Shown in pieces: positions 59,936 to 64,000 of a DNA stretch of 64,000 bases; positions within the stretch are counted from its first letter, which is position 1, and each line of letters begins with the position of its first letter. The notes beneath the pieces were generated by a model. That model had not been told where the DNA came from, did no database searches, and worked only from the letters and a program-made list of their open reading frames with translations. Origin of the DNA: Halichondria panicea. Taxonomy: Eukaryota; Porifera; Demospongiae; Suberitida; Halichondriidae. Where the stretch lies: NCBI RefSeq assembly GCF_963675165.1, contig NC_087377.1, forward strand, positions 1,699,501 to 1,763,500, written 5' to 3'. Made by a program: the position numbers and the translations under genes.

Positions 59936-60334
59936 CAGACCGCTTTTTATTACATGTGTTAATTGTCGGAGGGGAGGGTGAACTGCAGGATGTAGTGACA
60001 CCATATAAATTACAATTACAGTGTCTAGTAAGAGTTGAGCTAAAGATTAACTATTGTTTCAATAGTTGTATGTTGACAATTATTGTTGATTTTTTTTATT
60101 GTACAGACATACGACCACCACCACAGCAACCATAGAACAACGATCAGCAACACAGAGAAGAACATTAATTAATTAAACCTGGACCCAACACTCCAAATCA
60201 CTTGTATACATTGTGTTATTTTATATGCCTCGATGCGCATGCGCAAGACCATGTATTTTATATTTTACAGTAAAAGTTACGTTACTTGTTTGTGTGGTGA
60301 ATTGTGCAAAATGAGTCAAAATTAAATTACCGTA

Positions 60335-60525
60335 ACGCATACTAATAAAATGTATACTCGCGAAAATCACCATTTCCCATTCAGTTAAACGAATCTCACG
60401 AAAATTTACCCACTATAACTATACGGTAGTAAGACTTTTGCTCAGAAGTAGAGATACACACACCTGTTCACATTTCTTAAGCTCAGATGGCACCAATGCA
60501 AAACTGTGAAAATACTTTCAATTAA
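60335..60525. repeat. Duplicated block, also at 62390-62578
   Basis: Shared words ACTCGCGAAAATCACCATT, TAAGACTTTTGCTCAGAAG, GATGGCACCAATGCAAAACT. The block includes a right half of the GTATAGCGGG-type MITE (TTACCCACTATAACTATACG). A third partial copy begins near 63813. Confidence 0.8.
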
Positions 60526-61426
60526 CCCTTTCCCGACTTTAATTAAAAAAACAAAATACAGAATAAATACATATTTTTCTTTAAAAATAAATATCTCATG
60601 AACAATGCATTGAAATCACTTGCAACTATTTCCTACAGGTAGCCCAGATCCTGGGGGTACCATGACATCATCATCGTTACCTAGCAACTGACCACCCCCC
60701 ACTAATTAACGATTTTTTACACATTTTACAATTATGAACATAAAGAATATTGTATGAAGGCATGAAGTAACTAAAAACACTAAGTAAGTGTTCTCAATGT
60801 TCTCACGGTGACATGGTTCAATCAGGATCAGCAGAAACTTCTCTGCGAGGTCGTATCGGCAGACGCTCTTTTCCCGGGAAATGTTTTCTTCACCTATACA
60901 CACAGGTTTACAAGTTCAATGGTGGCTCATGATGTCCACTTGTGTACTAACTAGACTAAGCATACCATACTGAAGCTATCCAGACTACATATGATACTCC
61001 ATAGTTACTTACAAGGTCCAGGACTTTGGTTCATGCTCAGGAGCTTCTTCCTCTGGCTCTTCAGGCTCTATGTTTATAGCTTGACCTCTGAAAAGTAGCT
61101 TCCTCTCTTGGTATGATCCCAGTCACTGTCCTCTTACTCAACAAGGCCATAAGCATCGTTATTCTCACTGTCTAGCTGCCCTAGAACCTCGCTGAGGTTG
61201 TACTACAAAGATCTTGTAGCCATTATCAAACGGTCACTTTTCTTTTGACAGTACTGCACAAAGCGTACCTCAAGGCAAGATATTAAAGATACCATGTGAA
61301 AGAGCAGCCCAATGTGCATGTGCTGGTACCTACAGTGTGTGCATAGCTCCAACACAGTGCCCACAACGATTTTTTGAAAATTATCACTACCGCTGCCGTC
61401 ATATGACGGCTAAAGCCGGGAAAGGG
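60526..61426 (-). mobile_element. piggyBac-like non-autonomous element, full copy B
   Basis: Ends CCCTTTCCCGACTTTA and TAAAGCCGGGAAAGGG, flanked by TTAA (60522-60525, 61427-61430). Near-identical to copy A. The minus-strand frame ENISREKSVCRYDLAEKFLL, ILIEPCHRENIENTYL has an acceptor-like AG before it. The flanking host sequence is contiguous in the duplicate at 62578-62581, showing an unfilled version of the site. Confidence 0.85.
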
Positions 61427-61430
61427 TTAA

Positions 61431-61705
61431 GTACAACCAGAAGTCTCGAGGTCAGCTGCGCGTTTACTTCCTCAAGAGAAGGCCACACACGAATTGAAGC
61501 TAGTACAAGAGCACTGACTTACACTTGTACCTCTGCTTCAGAGCAAAATGAGGCAAAAATAAAATTGCTTCTCCTCCAAACACTTCAAGCTTTTTAAACT
61601 AGTCCGCCAATTCTTAATTTCATAAGCTAAATGAAAACATTCTCCCTTAGGTATTACAATAGAGATATAATAATACAGTCCTACACTTTGCCCACTTTAT
61701 GTGAG
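61431..61705. repeat. Duplicated block, also at 62582-62845 and partly 63863-64000
   Basis: AGAAGTCTCGAGGTCAGCTG, GAAGGCCACACACG and CTTCTCCTCCAAACACTTCA are shared. It ends at TACACTTTGCCCACTTTATG. The open frame 61337-61597 spans the transposon end and is not a gene. 61706-62141 is non-coding. Confidence 0.8.
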
Positions 61706-62141
61706 CGATAGACAAGCAGATGCACCTTTGTAGTACACAAATTAGATTACTGTGCTAATTAGGTTACTTAATGTGCCAGTGAAGCATTAAATGCATATGA
61801 TCAAGAAAAGCTGCAGTAAAGATCGATGTCAAGGTAAGGCATAATATTACAGACAATTTCAAGTTGGTTGTCCAGTTGAAGTGCAGTGTTGAATTGCACT
61901 GTAGTTAATTAGCCCAATTAGGCTGACATTTGAGGTGGAGGATTATATGGAGGCATTACTTCAATCAAGAAGTGGCAGAACATGTCTGCATGTGTGAAAA
62001 TAGTTAAACGCATAACTATGCTGTATAATTATACTGGGAACGTTTCTCCAACAAATCAAATTGCTTTGGGCATAATCCTAGCTTGGCCTAGGCTCTCCTT
62101 TTTCTGTTCTTTAGTTCTAAATACGTGACGAATTGGAGGAA

Positions 62142-62216
62142 CAAAGAAAGAAAGAAGGAAGAGACAAAGAAAAAGGAGATTCCTTTTTCTTTGTCTCTTC
62201 CTTCTTTCTTTCTTTG
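62142..62216. repeat. Perfect 36-bp palindrome, purine/pyrimidine-rich, 3-nt loop
   Basis: Left arm 62142-62177 begins CAAAGAAAGAAAGAAGGAAG. The right arm 62181-62216 is its exact reverse complement; the loop is GAT. The left arm is almost all purine. Confidence 0.95.
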
Positions 62217-62287
62217 CAATTGCCGCGCCAATTTTTGTAACTTATTTATCAATAAAAACAACGTTGTCATGTATATATACTATGCAT

Positions 62288-62484
62288 ATCGTATAGCGGG
62301 TGATGTGGGGTAAAATATTTGTTATTATCGTGGGGAAGCTGCATGGCCTACATGAAATTTCCGCCACGAAAACGTAGGTGTGCTTACTGTAACGCATACT
62401 AACAAAATGTATACTCGCGAAAATCACCATTCCCATCCAGTTAAACGAATCTCACGAAAATTTACCCACTATAATTATACGGTA
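62288..62484. mobile_element. MITE of the GTATAGCGGG family (copy 3)
   Basis: Left end CGTATAGCGGGTGATGTGGG; right end TTTACCCACTATAATTATACG. Internal GAAAACGTAGGTGTG matches a remnant at 4110-4200 in gene 1. Confidence 0.65.
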
Positions 62485-62821
62485 GTAAGACTTTTGCTCA
62501 GAAGCAGAGACACACACACCTGTTCACATTTCTTAAGCTCAGATGGCACCAATGCAAAACTGTGAAAATACTTTCAATGTAAGTACAACCAGAAGTCTCG
62601 AGGTGAGCTGCGCGTTTACCTCCTCAAGAGAAGGCCACACACGGATTGAAGCTAGTACAAGAGCACTGACTTACACTTGTACCTCTGCTTCAGAGCAAAA
62701 TGAGCAAAAATAAAATTGCTTCTCCTCCAAACACTTCAAGCTTTTTAAACTAGTCCGCCAATTCTTAGCTAAATGAAAACATTCTCCCTTAGGTATTACA
62801 ATACAGATATAATAATACAGT

Positions 62822-62900
62822 CCTACACTTTGCCCACTTTATGTGTTACCTCATTGAAATCAATTAGCATATTTATAAATTAGGTATGGGCAAAGTGTAG
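62822..62900. mobile_element. 79-bp foldback MITE
   Basis: CTACACTTTGCCCACTTTAT at the left pairs with ATGGGCAAAGTGTAG at the right. The same ends bound 41174-41359, and a single end lies at 61683. Confidence 0.6.
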
Positions 62901-63299
62901 TACCGTATATCTTCTAATTTATCGGACAGAAAAAAATAATTATTTTGGAAATTGTCCGGGTATAATTGGAACAGATTTTTATAGAGCATGCGAAGTGTCC
63001 GGAATAATTAGAACAAGCAAGCAGCTGCATGCGAGCTAGCTAGGTTTAATAGAACAAGGTACGACTGAATAGTTGCACTAACTTCTAAAACTAGCTACTC
63101 AAAGCTATCTAACTGCAGCACTCCAAGTCTTACTTGCCGTCTATGAATGGTAACTCAACTTTTCAAGGTATTGTCCGGATATTTAGAACAAATGTAATAT
63201 TAAAGTACTGGAGTGTCCGTTGTATTAGAACAACAAAAATTGCCCAAAAGAGTGTCCGGGGTAATTAGAAGTGTCCGATAAATTAGAAGATATACGGTA
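62901..63299. mobile_element. TA-type MITE (copy 2), full length
   Basis: The ends are a 28-bp near-perfect inverted repeat beginning TACCGTATATCTTCTAATTT and ending AATTAGAAGATATACGGTA, with terminal TA on both sides. Internal GTCCGG motifs are scattered through it. Tc1/mariner-like by ends only. Confidence 0.8.
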
Positions 63300-64000
63300 T
63301 CTGTTTTAATTTGTTTCACCTTATAATTATCACGGCGCTCGGACAATAGAAGATACCAGACTTGAGTTTCATTCTGATTTCTGTCACAGATCTTGATCCT
63401 TTGATATCGTAGAAACGGGACTTGCACGCATGCAGCAGTAATTCAGTCTGCAGGTGTGTTATGCAATGCATGTGTAGTCAGTGGGAATCGAAGTGATAAG
63501 AACACATGCATGTTCAATGCTGTTAACAAGGCCATTGTGCAACAGAGAATTTCCTAACAGCAAAACCACAATAGATAATGTTTTCCTAAGCCTAAACTTG
63601 AACCAAGCAAGAGTACTCTTGTGTATAAATAAAACAGCCCCTATAAAGGCCACCTCTGTACAATGGCCAAAACATGTATACATTTCCCACTGTGCACAAA
63701 ACCCACAAGTGTGTGACTGAGGCAAAACAGTTGGTAAACCACAGACATAAGACACTACCTACTTCTTGCTTACTCAGATAACAAGATTGAATTGCAAGCC
63801 TCTGTACTTAATTCTTAAGCTCAGATGGCACCAATGCAAAACTGTGAAAATACTTTCAATACAAGAGTCTCGAGGTCAGCTGCGCGTTTACCCCCTCGAG
63901 AGAAGGCCGTACAAGAGCACTGACTTATACTTGTACCTCTGCTTCAGAGCAAAATGAGCAAAATTAAAATTGCTTCTCCTCCAAACACTTCAATTTTAAA
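63300..64000. other. No gene recognised; diverged duplicates
   Basis: 63370-63775 is related to 41395-41660. 63810-64000 is a third copy of the GGCACCAATGCAAAACTGTG block followed by TCTCGAGGTCAGCTGCGCG. Open frames here are short and domain-free. Confidence 0.5.

Noticed and set aside
62088-62313. Lys/Glu- and Ser/Phe-rich frames
   Set aside because: Translation of the purine-rich palindrome.

Overview
The window looks like nuclear DNA from an early-branching animal, most likely a demosponge. This is inferred from A+T-rich compact genes, short GT-AG introns, very abundant short inverted-repeat elements, and the gene content: Roc-COR/Ig-like/Death proteins, CFAP299, PRIM2, APE1, ARL3 and a NAK kinase. 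No bacterial or organelle features were seen. All multi-exon models here were built by eye from splice signals, reading-frame phase and recognised protein motifs. There is no transcript evidence.

Left part (0-29 kb): two convergent paralogues dominate. Gene 1 (+, 823-4909) encodes a Roc-like GTPase, a COR-like region, an Ig-like domain and a Death domain. Gene 2 (-, 25152-13104, 15 proposed exons with matching phases) has the same order preceded by three tandem 30-nt micro-exons, ankyrin repeats and short linker exons. Between them lie a 5'-truncated non-LTR retrotransposon inside a pair of ~245-bp inverted repeats, a Mutator-like MITE and other small elements. Just upstream of gene 2, on the same strand, are exons of an AAK1/BMP2K-like kinase C-lobe (26408-25335). 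Further upstream is an orphan Death-domain 3' end (28880-28271) related to gene 2.

Middle (29.4-34.8 kb): a 45-bp minisatellite of about 48 copies, with open frames only because its period is a multiple of three, followed by three internal exons of a CFAP299 homologue.

Right part (34.8-64 kb): a repeat-rich landscape holding many partly decayed copies of a small gene family that combines a cysteine-rich CXC-like motif (CCRCxTGxCxxCVC...CTNK), an RRM split over several exons and a proline-rich tail. Copies lie on both strands around an inversion centre near 51 kb. Interspersed are 3' fragments of known genes with lesions: ARL3-like (missing splice acceptor), PRIM2-like (two frameshifts, two of four Fe-S cysteines lost) and APE1-like (catalytic His replaced by Arg). 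A ~900-bp piggyBac-like element with TTAA duplications carries exon-like segments and occurs in two full and two partial copies. One full copy has paralogous unfilled sites nearby.

How the genes may relate: the Roc-COR/Ig/Death genes suggest a death-fold signalling or innate-immune role, which is inference from architecture only. The right-hand cluster reads as a tandem and inverted gene-family expansion in a duplication-prone, transposon-rich region that has also accumulated broken gene pieces.
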